Shown: piece by piece, positions 55,198 to 63,450 of the stretch
Layout of the letters: each line of letters opens with the position of its first letter
Position numbering within the stretch: the stretch's first letter is position 1
From: Nitrospira sp. UBA5698
GTDB lineage: Bacteria; Nitrospirota; Nitrospiria; Nitrospirales; Nitrospiraceae
DNA length: 64,000 nt
Assembly (NCBI GenBank): GCA_002420115.1
Contig: DIHK01000056.1
Span: 1 to 64,000 of the forward strand
Reading direction: 5' to 3'
Translations under genes and position numbers: made by a program
The notes under the pieces: model-generated
The model's input: only the letters and a program-made list of their open reading frames with translations
Databases searched by the model: none
What the model was told of the DNA's origin: nothing

Positions 55198-56634
55198 TTA
55201 TAGCCGAGGTAACGCGACTGCAGACGGACGGATCACCCAGACCATGGCACCGGCGAACAGGAGCGAACCGATTGCCGCAAACAGAAGAAACCAAAAGAGC
55301 TGACCGAACAACGCGAACCCGATCAAGGAAACTGAGAAATCACGACTGGCGACGTTTTTCAACATCACATCGGCCCAGGCCGCATGGGCCGGAGTCCTCC
55401 ATCCAACGGCACGTTTGATCTTCTGCGCCTTTTCGACGAGCAGAAACGAGAGACCATTGCCCAGCACGGCTGCCCCACCCAATGCGAGCGGTACCCAGTC
55501 ATCTTCTTGCCCGATTTGTGCCGTATAGAGCCCGAGGGCAATCCCCGCGAATATCGCCATATGCACGAAATTATCCAGAGCGATATCGAGCCAGGCCCCG
55601 AATGGCGATTCCGTGAAGGTCAATCGGGCGACTTCTCCGTCGCAGCAATCAATCACCGCCGCCAGCTGAAACAATAGGGCTGCCAAAATTCCGGCACTGT
55701 ACGTTCCCAAGCCAAACCCTGCAGCAGCTACCAGCCCAATAAGCCCCGCTAAGACCGTGATGGAATTGGGAGACAAGCCGAGCTCGAGGAACAGACGTGT
55801 GAATCCGCGAGAGACTTTCCGATTGAAATACCGATCAACAAATCCTTCAAAGTCTCCCTTGAGGGAGCTGAACAGCTTCCTTTCAGCTCTCTCCACATCC
55901 TCCGTGGTCCGCACCGGCTGATACCATGTGCCTCGCTTCTCCTCAGCCGTCACCACATGCAGTCGCCCATCCCCTGCAACCTGCTCGATCCACTGACGGA
56001 TCGGCGTGCTGCCTTTTTCATGCGCACCCACGTTTGCCGCGTTCATGAGGCTCGCCGGAACAACAAGAAGCTCAGCGATCAACAGGGTTGACTCGTCCGG
56101 ACGAGCAGAGGCCATGGTCGTCGGGCCTGGAAACGGAATCTTCACGCGCACGCCGGAATTCGTAGGCAGCTCGTCCGGCTGTGGCCTCGGCTGGGCCACC
56201 ACGATGGCATGACCATCCCGTACATCCTGGCGTAATTGCTCAATCAACCCGCGTGAAAACACGCCATTGACGGTCGCGATAAGCGCAAATCCACGGACTT
56301 CAGTTGCTAAGGCTTCCCATGTCCGAGGATCATCAATGGGAAATTCTCTCATTGGCATCCACCGGACAGGAATGGTGACCCGCGGCCCCTTCGCCAAGGA
56401 ATGCTTGAGCTGCTCCTCATCGGGGCCGGAGAGGACAATCAATTGGCGAATCCCAGCCCGCTGTAATGTGAGCACGGTTCGTTGAAACAGGCCTATCCCC
56501 ACAACACTGGTGAGGGGTCCTAGCTCACCGACTTCCGATCCAATTGGCCCGCCAAACACTCCAACCGACGGGAGCAGAATCGCCGTCGCCAATCCTTGGA
56601 TCTCGACTCGCTTCTGAAGAATGCCTTTACTCAT
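55198..56634 (-). CDS. CDP-alcohol phosphatidyltransferase with a nucleotidyltransferase-like N-terminus
   Basis: 478 residues. Residues about 1-250 resemble a sugar-nucleotidyltransferase fold but lack a G-x-G-x-R-L loop, so it is probably inactive or divergent. Residues about 260-478 are the membrane transferase with the complete motif D329-x2-D332-G-x2-A-R337-x8-G346-x3-D350-x3-D354 and six hydrophobic segments. The layout recalls bifunctional inositol-phosphate synthases. Next to a CTP transferase and a 2-aminoethylphosphonate transaminase-like gene, it is likely to transfer a phosphonate headgroup to a lipid alcohol. Confidence 0.82.
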   Translation of the reverse strand: MSKGILQKRVEIQGLATAILLPSVGVFGGPIGSEVGELGPLTSVVGIGLFQRTVLTLQRAGIRQLIVLSGPDEEQLKHSLAKGPRVTIPVRWMPMREFPIDDPRTWEALATEVRGFALIATVNGVFSRGLIEQLRQDVRDGHAIVVAQPRPQPDELPTNSGVRVKIPFPGPTTMASARPDESTLLIAELLVVPASLMNAANVGAHEKGSTPIRQWIEQVAGDGRLHVVTAEEKRGTWYQPVRTTEDVERAERKLFSSLKGDFEGFVDRYFNRKVSRGFTRLFLELGLSPNSITVLAGLIGLVAAAGFGLGTYSAGILAALLFQLAAVIDCCDGEVARLTFTESPFGAWLDIALDNFVHMAIFAGIALGLYTAQIGQEDDWVPLALGGAAVLGNGLSFLLVEKAQKIKRAVGWRTPAHAAWADVMLKNVASRDFSVSLIGFALFGQLFWFLLFAAIGSLLFAGAMVWVIRPSAVALPRL

Positions 56635-56684
56635 GGTCCTAGGGCACCAATATCCAACGATCGTCGCTCGCACCCATCACTTTC

Positions 56685-57404
56685 TCATAATCTTGGCAAA
56701 ACTTCCAACTCAGCTTTTTTTATATCATTGATAAAATCGATCTCGGTCCAGGGCAATCCTCCGATCTTCTCATGCCCCACCCGCACATCACGGAAATATT
56801 CCAACAACGCGTCCTCGTACTCCATCTGCCACATATTTTTCTCAATGTATCCACGGAGGGACGAAACGAGCCGAGGTGTGTCGGCATACTTCACACGGAG
56901 AAACCCCACTCCTTCACCGGCATAATCAAAGTGGTCCGGCATCTTCTTCGTAAGGGCGATCACTCTCCCCCCGGCCACAACCACCATGCACTCTTCACCA
57001 GTTTGGGTGACGGTCTCATCCATCAGCAACGCATTCTCACAGGCCGACGAGACAAGGCGCCGCAAAATGTCTCTGTGGAAGAGCACATCGGCATCCATGA
57101 CAATGGTGTCGTCATCGAGCGCAGACCGTGCGACCCACAAAGAGGAAATACTGCCCCGATGAAACTCCTCATTGACCAAGAATGTGACACCGACTCCACA
57201 GGAATCGGCTGCCACAGCCTCACGAATCATCTCCTGCTTATATCCGACCACGATGTCCGCTCGCCGAACCCCAATCGCAGCCAGTGACTCTAAATAGCGG
57301 TGTAAGAGGGATCGCCCCCCGATCTCAATCAGGCACTTGGGGCGATGTTGCGTCACCTCCCAGAGCCGTTTGCCGACTCCCGCTGCAAGAATGATCGCCT
57401 TCAT
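56685..57404 (-). CDS. NTP transferase, PntC/LicC-like cytidylyltransferase
   Basis: 239 residues. Standard loop MKAIILAAGVGKRLWEVTQH followed by RPKCLIEIGGRSLLHRYL, and TIVMDADVLFH as the metal-binding site. Relatives activate phosphocholine (LicC) or 2-aminoethylphosphonate (PntC) with CTP. The ATG at 57404 overlaps the stop of the transaminase gene as ATGA, and PntC is often coupled or fused to such a transaminase, so CMP-AEP synthesis is the best guess. Confidence 0.8.
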   Translation of the reverse strand: MKAIILAAGVGKRLWEVTQHRPKCLIEIGGRSLLHRYLESLAAIGVRRADIVVGYKQEMIREAVAADSCGVGVTFLVNEEFHRGSISSLWVARSALDDDTIVMDADVLFHRDILRRLVSSACENALLMDETVTQTGEECMVVVAGGRVIALTKKMPDHFDYAGEGVGFLRVKYADTPRLVSSLRGYIEKNMWQMEYEDALLEYFRDVRVGHEKIGGLPWTEIDFINDIKKAELEVLPRL

Positions 57405-58483
57405 TTCTGACGACACGCCTGTTCAAATGCGTTGAGAAATCCGCCGAACTGTCCCTCCGTCAGCGCTCCCATGTTGGCAACACGGAAAATTTTGTTCTCC
57501 AGGTTGCCTTGCCCGGCATAAATCACGTAGCCCTGCTGTTTTAGACGATCATGCAAGACCTGGTATGACAGGCCTTCCGGCAGGTGGTACGCTGTAATGG
57601 TATTCGATTGTCGCTCAACCGGGAGAAGAGGCTTCACCCCGAGCTTGGCCATTCCCTCACGGATCACCATTGCCATCTTCTTGTAGCGTTGGATACGATT
57701 CGATACGCCTTCTTCGAGCAACTCATTCAACGCCTCGTCGAATGCGTAGTAGACCTGCACGGCCGGTGTGAACGGAATCATTCCCCGCCCTTCATTGTCG
57801 ATGTAATGGGTTAGATGGAGATACCACGAACGTTTTGGGTACGTGCGCATTTTTTCGACGAACCCCTTCCGGACAAGCACGAAGGACACACCCGGGAATC
57901 CCTGGATGCATTTTCCTGCCGTGCCTACCACCATGTAGATGTGCGACTTGGCGATATCGAGCGTCTCTCCAGCCAAGGCGCTGACGGCATCCAGTACGAA
58001 CACGCGATTCTGATTGTCGACAATTTCGGCGACCTCGTGGACGGGGTTCAGGAGTCCGGTCGTCGTCTCATGGTGCACCATTCCGACGACATGCACTTCT
58101 GGATGCTGACGAAGAGCAAGCAGCAGCCGTTCAGGATCAGGACGAACCGTCCACTCATACTTCAGCTCACTGACTCCTAAGCGATGGAGCCCGATGATCT
58201 GGGACATCCGCTCGCCATAGACCCCGTTGTTCAGGATGAGCATGCGTTTGCCATGAGGAAGCGACGACATCAACGCGGCCTCGACAGCAGCAGTCCCTGA
58301 CCCCGTCATAAGGACGGCAACGTATTCCGATTCAGCTCCTGGGACAAAGGCCGAGAGCAGTTTGGTTTGGATACGATGAAGCAGCTCAGAGAACTCTGCT
58401 TCCCGGTGACAGATGTCGGGTTTCACGAGCGATTGACGGACACGCTCCGAAACATTGACCGGACCTGGATTCAGGAGAACCAT
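57401..58483 (-). CDS. 2-aminoethylphosphonate--pyruvate transaminase-like aminotransferase
   Basis: 360 residues, fold-type I class V. MTGSGTAAVEAA near residue 60 and VLDAVSALAGE (Asp165) are typical, and the PLP lysine is K191 in GTAGKCIQGFPG, close to the NKCIQGVPG string of PhnW. In this operon it would work in the direction of making 2-aminoethylphosphonate from phosphonoacetaldehyde. The ATG at 58483 has GAAGGAG upstream. Confidence 0.85.
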   Translation of the reverse strand: MVLLNPGPVNVSERVRQSLVKPDICHREAEFSELLHRIQTKLLSAFVPGAESEYVAVLMTGSGTAAVEAALMSSLPHGKRMLILNNGVYGERMSQIIGLHRLGVSELKYEWTVRPDPERLLLALRQHPEVHVVGMVHHETTTGLLNPVHEVAEIVDNQNRVFVLDAVSALAGETLDIAKSHIYMVVGTAGKCIQGFPGVSFVLVRKGFVEKMRTYPKRSWYLHLTHYIDNEGRGMIPFTPAVQVYYAFDEALNELLEEGVSNRIQRYKKMAMVIREGMAKLGVKPLLPVERQSNTITAYHLPEGLSYQVLHDRLKQQGYVIYAGQGNLENKIFRVANMGALTEGQFGGFLNAFEQACRQK

Positions 58484-58543
58484 CTTTTTCTCCTTCGAGC
58501 TACGAACAGACAATCCCACACGTCGATGAACTTCCTCTCTCAG

Positions 58544-59125
58544 CTATCCCTCAATCGCTTTCATGAACCGTCGGGTAATGACGGGAGGCTCGTGCACCAC
58601 ACGCCCTGCATCTTCTACAAACTCATTCACCTTGATGAGCAAAAAACTCGGACCATCTTTCTTCAGCATGTCCTTGAACTCATAGACCAGATCGTCACGA
58701 TCGAGCACCCGTTCCACATTGAGGTAGCCGGCTGATTTGGCCACCTTGTCCAAAGGCACCACATTGGAAATCGTAGGCTGATTCCCCGTCGTCCCATACA
58801 CTTCGTTATCGAACACGACGTGGATAAAATTCTTTGGTCGTAACGCACCGACCGTCGCAAGCGTGCCCATTCCCATGAGTACATTCCCGTCCCCATCGAA
58901 CGTCACCACCTGCCTGTTCGGCTTTACCAATGCGACCCCGAGTGCAATCGCAGCAGCATTCCCCATAGATCCGACCATATAGAAGTGTGTGGGGCGATCG
59001 GCAATCTTGTGTGCCTCACGAGAAGGAAACCCATTACAGATTACGACGGGTTGATCAGTCAACAACTCCAACAACGTTGCAATCGCCTGGGCTCGGCTGA
59101 TGAGCGTGCCTTCTTCCGGTCTCAT
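58544..59125 (-). CDS. phosphonopyruvate decarboxylase-like, beta (TPP-binding) subunit
   Basis: 193 residues. The thiamine diphosphate motif is in VVTFDGDGNVLMGMGTLATV (GDG start of the metal site). GSMGNAAAIALGVAL and VFDNEVYGTTGNQPT are the expected companions. The ATG at 59125 overlaps the alpha subunit stop as ATGA. The pair converts phosphonopyruvate to phosphonoacetaldehyde in AEP synthesis; sulfopyruvate decarboxylase (ComDE) is the main alternative, being a homologous split enzyme. Confidence 0.85.
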   Translation of the reverse strand: MRPEEGTLISRAQAIATLLELLTDQPVVICNGFPSREAHKIADRPTHFYMVGSMGNAAAIALGVALVKPNRQVVTFDGDGNVLMGMGTLATVGALRPKNFIHVVFDNEVYGTTGNQPTISNVVPLDKVAKSAGYLNVERVLDRDDLVYEFKDMLKKDGPSFLLIKVNEFVEDAGRVVHEPPVITRRFMKAIEG

Positions 59126-59670
59126 GGATGCAGTCCCCTCACTACACCCTTCGCGAGGAGAAGCACGACGGGAATATGCATCTTTGTCGAGGTATCGATA
59201 ACCCATCGAACATCTTCGACGGCAGTTTTTTCGGTCAATGTCCGATGAGGGATCCTCACCGTGTCGAGCAGCTGCAGCATGGCCTCGCCCATCACCCGAT
59301 GTTCGGGCGCATCGTTTCTATCTTGGCCCCGCCATGACACCAGCAACAAACACGGTTGGCGATAGATTAGATTGAGTGAGATGAGGGTATTCAAACAAGT
59401 CCCGAGTCCGGAATTCTGCATCAAAACAGCTGGGACCCTCCCTGCCATGTATGCGCCTGCCGCTATGCCGACCGCTTCATCCTCCCGGACAGCCGGGACA
59501 TAGAGCCTTCGAATCATGAGTTCCGCAATAATTCCACCAAGGATGGAATCCGGAACCCCGGTGAAAAAATTCACCCCCATATCCTGCATGCTCTGTACAA
59601 ATACGTCGCTGTCAATCACAAGAGGTGTCCCGCACACTTGCTCAACAGATACAGGCTGAAACCGGCGCAT
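59122..59670 (-). CDS. phosphonopyruvate decarboxylase-like, alpha subunit
   Basis: 182 residues. FFTGVPDSILGGIIAEL opens the PYR domain; REDEAVGIAAGAYMAG contains the catalytic Glu that activates the cofactor, and QNSGLGTCLNTL and WRGQDRNDAPEHRVMG are typical of the phosphonopyruvate/sulfopyruvate group. It is the first gene of the six-gene operon. The classical enzyme is one chain; here it is split. Confidence 0.85.
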   Translation of the reverse strand: MRRFQPVSVEQVCGTPLVIDSDVFVQSMQDMGVNFFTGVPDSILGGIIAELMIRRLYVPAVREDEAVGIAAGAYMAGRVPAVLMQNSGLGTCLNTLISLNLIYRQPCLLLVSWRGQDRNDAPEHRVMGEAMLQLLDTVRIPHRTLTEKTAVEDVRWVIDTSTKMHIPVVLLLAKGVVRGLHP

Positions 59671-59754
59671 TATAAGATAGCCCTCGGCGGATTCTCAAGA
59701 AAGATTGCGTGGTTGTGTTCATACCAGGCACATGGTAGCGTGAGGAAATTCGCT

Positions 59755-60309
59755 ATGGACCCGACTCAACTACGAACAGTGACTCGCATTCCTCATCTGA
59801 CATATCATCCCCGGATTGCTGCGCTGCTACTCCTCTTGATACTCGGCATGGACTCGGCATGGGCGGTATCCATGACGGACGATCCGAAGGGTTTTCGAGA
59901 TATTCTCTGGGGAACAATCTTGTCCTCGCGCCAGGATGTGGAGCCGTTTCGCTCCAGCACCCACGTCGTTGAATATTTACCCAAGACAGATTCGCTCTCG
60001 TTTGCCGACACTCAGATGACCAGCATTCTCTACCTCTCAGTCGATAATCAGTTCGCACGAGTGACGATCCGCTACCAGGGCAGTAACGTCCATAAAGAAG
60101 TACTCACGTACCTAGAAACTCGTTTCGGTCGATTGGATCGCGTACCAGGGCAAATGACACGAGGCCTGACACAGCAATATAACTGGCGTGGATCCGATAC
60201 GGAGATCAACCTGACCTATCAAGCCGGAACAGAGCGAGGTTATATTTTCTTTGATAGTCGAACCCTTGCCCCGCGGTTCAATGACTACATCACTGACTCT
60301 GCAGAGTAG
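59755..60309 (+). CDS. secreted protein, first of a tandem pair
   Basis: 184 residues. A signal peptide lies near residues 20-40 (IAALLLLLILGMDSAWAVS). The mature protein has DDPKGFRDILWGT, LETRFGRLDRVPGQ and YIFFDSRTL, all shared with the next gene. GAGGAA precedes the ATG at 59755. I do not recognise the family. It is divergent from the phosphonate-like operon. Confidence 0.75.
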   Translation: MDPTQLRTVTRIPHLTYHPRIAALLLLLILGMDSAWAVSMTDDPKGFRDILWGTILSSRQDVEPFRSSTHVVEYLPKTDSLSFADTQMTSILYLSVDNQFARVTIRYQGSNVHKEVLTYLETRFGRLDRVPGQMTRGLTQQYNWRGSDTEINLTYQAGTERGYIFFDSRTLAPRFNDYITDSAE

Positions 60310-60312
60310 GTT

Positions 60313-60846
60313 ATGGCGAGGCACTCTCTAGGACGATTGGCCTTCCTCGTATCAGTATTGGCACCTCTGGCCTTTCTAGGGTCGAGCCAGTTCTCATCTG
60401 CGGTCCCTATCGCACATGATCCCAATGGGTTTGAGACGATTCCGTGGGGATCGATTCTTGAAGAAATGAAGGCGTTCACAAAAATCGACGATGCAGGTCG
60501 CGTGCAGACCTACGAGTTGAGCGGACAAATTCCCATGCTCGGAGGAGCCCCTGTGGACTCCCTTCGGTTTACCACGTTTGAGAAAAAATTAGGGCGCGTG
60601 ACTGCGCGGTATACCGGTCAAACGAGCCACGCTAAGATCCTGAGCTATTTGGAATCGAAGTATGGTCCCCTTGATCGTACACCAGGCCAAATTGCTGCTG
60701 GTTCGACCAAGGTCTACGCCTGGCACGGAATGTACACAGAGGTTACATTGCGCTTTGAAAGCGGGCTTGAACGCGGTATTGTATTTTTTGAAAGTCGAAC
60801 CCTGCCTGAAAAATTAACCGATGAGACCTCGACCACAGCTTTTTGA
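60313..60846 (+). CDS. secreted protein, second of a tandem pair
   Basis: 177 residues, paralogue of the preceding gene. Signal peptide about residues 1-30 (LAFLVSVLAPLAFLGSS). Matching blocks: HDPNGFETIPWGS, LESKYGPLDRTPGQ, and IVFFESRTLPEK. The ATG is 3 bp after the preceding stop, so translation is likely coupled. Function unknown. Confidence 0.75.
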   Translation: MARHSLGRLAFLVSVLAPLAFLGSSQFSSAVPIAHDPNGFETIPWGSILEEMKAFTKIDDAGRVQTYELSGQIPMLGGAPVDSLRFTTFEKKLGRVTARYTGQTSHAKILSYLESKYGPLDRTPGQIAAGSTKVYAWHGMYTEVTLRFESGLERGIVFFESRTLPEKLTDETSTTAF

Positions 60847-61080
60847 TCATTTTTAGCCATGGAGGATAATTGGAAGGCCTGAGTTATGTTCTCGGTGTAG
60901 CAATTCGCGCCTCAATCCGAGCCTTTCCTCCCAATTGACTCGAACTTCCCCGCTCACTACCTGACACCCATTTACCAGCTCTCTCTCCTCCGAACCATTC
61001 TTACCCACTTTCCCGGGAAGTTGCTAATCGAGAAGCTCCACTATTCTTGAATTCATTTTGCAAACCCTCCCACTGACGTT

Positions 61081-61488
61081 ATGATCATCGAGTCAATCAT
61101 GAATGGCCGAAAGCAGTACAGTCCTCTCGATAAGCGATGTGCCGAACGTGTTGCCATTACCTGTCGTGTACGCTATACCGGTGAAGTCTCGACTCAGCCT
61201 CATCAAGGAGAGGGGCTCACAAAAAACATCTCGGTTTCCGGATGCCACGTCATCAGTGACCAGCATGTCACTCGGGGAACACTCCTGACGCTTACCATTG
61301 CTCTTCCAGACGGATTGCCTCAGTTATCTTTAGAATCAGCGCTGGTCGTCTGGGTATCTGGCAGTCAGTTTTCGGTTAGATTTCTGGATCTGAGCCGTGA
61401 CCATCGAAAACGGATTCAAAACTTTATTTGGAAAAGTATTTCCCATCATACTGTGAGCGACCAACGAACGCGGTTCCGACTGGTCTAG
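61081..61488 (+). CDS. PilZ-domain protein (third of four)
   Basis: 135 residues. N-terminal KRCAERVAITCRVRYTG gives an R-x3-R site, followed by NISVSGCHVISD matching N-x-S-x2-G. RFLDLSRDHRKRIQNFIW closes the barrel. Two possible ATG starts (61081 and 61099). No neighbour in operon distance. Confidence 0.8.
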   Translation: MIIESIMNGRKQYSPLDKRCAERVAITCRVRYTGEVSTQPHQGEGLTKNISVSGCHVISDQHVTRGTLLTLTIALPDGLPQLSLESALVVWVSGSQFSVRFLDLSRDHRKRIQNFIWKSISHHTVSDQRTRFRLV

Positions 61489-61899
61489 CCTCTCTCACTT
61501 GCTGCAATCAGCTATCCCCCTTGTAGCGTATCTCTTCTATCTTGCACGCTGATCTCTTTTTCAATCGGTCCCCAGCTCAGGAAGATTGTTTCAGCCACTT
61601 CTAATCCTGTAGCGGCACCTCGCGACTTCTCATCTCTCTGATGCCCCAACCTCTGGATGGGGCATTCCTCCCGCATAAGAGGGAGGGCAAAAGCGTCATG
61701 GCGCGCTAGCCTTCACACAGGCGACATCCAGAGAACAAGGTGCTTAGCGACAAACTACAGCGGGGAGCCAGGAGGTTGATTTGAAGGAAACGTGGATCGC
61801 AGTTTCAGGAGATTAGGAGGGCTAGGATCACGGAGAAGCCTGGTATGGAACATCGCATTTTGTATACTCAGGTTAATAAAACAATCGGGAGGGACATCC
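61489..61899. other. 411-bp gap with two adjacent hairpins
   Basis: No gene is seen between the third and fourth PilZ genes. ATGCCCCA at 61641-61648 pairs with TGGGGCAT at 61658-61665, and CCTCCC at 61667-61672 pairs with GGGAGG at 61681-61686. Neither hairpin is followed by a T-run, so they do not look like intrinsic terminators. The segment could be a structured leader of the fourth PilZ gene. Confidence 0.5.
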
Positions 61900-62283
61900 A
61901 TGAGGCAGGCACGGGGAACATCCAAAATTGAACCACATCAATCCTCTCGCTCAATCGAACGCCGTCGACTATTAAGAAAGAATGTCTCCTTGGGGCTCAT
62001 GTACTCGGGAGTATCTGGTGAGGATGTTCTGATCGGAGATGGGACCATTGTGAATCTCTCCGAAAGTGGATTATGTCTTCGTGGCGATATTCCTGTCCAG
62101 GTGGGCATGGAGCTGACATTGTTCTTATATCTTTCAGACGGGGATGAGCCCTTATTCATCCTAGAATCGACGGTCGTCTGGAGTGTCGGTTCACTATTTG
62201 GTGTCGTATTCAATGACCTCAGCCTCTCTGATGGAGAGAGACTGCGGTCTTTTCTTCACACTCAGATAGTCGGCCAGGCGTAG
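61900..62283 (+). CDS. PilZ-domain protein (fourth of four)
   Basis: 127 residues. SIERRRLLRKNVSLGLMYSG carries the arginine site and VNLSESGLCLRGD gives N-x-S-x2-G. VVWSVGSLFGVVFNDLS closes the barrel. The ATG at 61900 follows GGGAGGG; the longer open frame to 61792 is rejected for that reason. A perfect 15-bp inverted repeat lies 36 bp downstream. Confidence 0.82.
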   Translation: MRQARGTSKIEPHQSSRSIERRRLLRKNVSLGLMYSGVSGEDVLIGDGTIVNLSESGLCLRGDIPVQVGMELTLFLYLSDGDEPLFILESTVVWSVGSLFGVVFNDLSLSDGERLRSFLHTQIVGQA

Positions 62284-62798
62284 TTGATCTCTTACCATTA
62301 AATGGCCTGCAGCCCCTTCGTGATCACCATCCCGGGAACGGGATGGTGATCACAGGTCGATCCCCTCTCTACCAATTTCACAGAGCCTTCGTAGTGCACA
62401 GGAAGATCCGGTTGCTAAATTCCCCCCATCGTAGGAGCGCACAGGTACCCATAGCCTCGAGGAACAGCACCCCTCGATCAAAGCCTTTTCTTCAACAGAT
62501 TGTCGCCTGTTGTCCTCCCTCGTCCGAAGAGGCTCATCCTGCCGTCTTCACGTTGCACCTTGGAACTTGGTCACACCCCCCCATGAACGACCCAGATCCA
62601 TGGTTTCGTGTATCCCGAAAATTGCTAATGCGGTGTTATCGTTTCGCACCTCTCACAAACTAGAGCTGACTTCATATCGCGAGGTCCTCGATCTCATCGA
62701 CATCGTTGCTCATCACATACCAGCAAGGCCAAGCTCTGATGCAATCTTGTCTTTCAATCAAACGACGTGCTACCGTGATAAGTGCTTACTCATCTGCC
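62284..62798. other. 515-bp gap without a supported gene
   Basis: Apart from the long inverted repeat at 62320-62353, I see no convincing gene, tRNA or promoter. Open frames here have no signal peptide or recognisable domain. Confidence 0.5.
62320..62353. repeat. perfect 15-bp inverted repeat (hairpin)
   Basis: GTGATCACCATCCCG and CGGGATGGTGATCAC flank a GGAA loop. The stem is perfect over 15 bp. It lies just after the fourth PilZ gene but lacks the following T-run of an intrinsic terminator. It may still end or stabilise that transcript, or be a protein-binding site. Confidence 0.75.
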
Positions 62799-63423
62799 AT
62801 GAACAACGTTGTCAGACCGGCTCGCCAGCAGCTAGGCAGGACCTCGATTCATCAACGGCAGGCGAGTCTGATCACTGCAGCCGCATCGCTTTTTGCGACA
62901 ATAGGTTTTCGAGGGACCACAACAAAACCAATCGCGCTGGCAGCAGGTGTCAGCAAGGCACTGCTTTTCAAGCACTTCCCTCCAAGCACGCTCTGTACTC
63001 GGCCCTTCTATCTGAGAAGACTCATTACTCCGGACTACAGGAATCGCTGGAAGAGGCCGCAGCGAAACCAGAAGATAAGCGACTCTTCATGTTGCTGCCA
63101 GCTATCGAATCAGAAAGGGAGCAGACCCAATATTGTTTCGTCTACTCCTGTTCAGTGGGTTAGAAGGCCATGCGATGTCGGATATGCTTTTTTAGCAACA
63201 GTATCGAGTATTTCATGATCGCCTTTCCGGCTATAGCCGACAACGCATCGATGAGGGTGCCTACCGCTCAGTGGATCCGGTACTGGCGGCGAGAGCTTTT
63301 TTCGGCATCATTGTCCATCAGCGATTGCTCCATGACATTCTGGGTTTACCCATGCATCTGACTCATGAGGCTGCCGTGGAGGAGTATGTCTCCCTGTTCC
63401 TCAACGGACTCATTCCGCAATGA
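62799..63423 (+). pseudogene. TetR-family regulator, multiply frameshifted
   Basis: An intact HTH is visible (ASLITAAASLFATIGFRGTT, KPIALAAGVSKALLFKHF). Near 62980 the frame shifts to PSKHALYSALLSEKTHYSG, further shifts follow before and after LLLFSGLEGHAMSDMLF, and the C-terminus reads FFGIIVHQRLLHDILGLP, ending at LFLNGLIPQ (63423). The gene precedes an RND adaptor, where TetR repressors are usual, so it is probably the broken local repressor. Confidence 0.75.
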
Positions 63424-63450
63424 CTCAATCCGCCGTGATTCAATCCTGAT

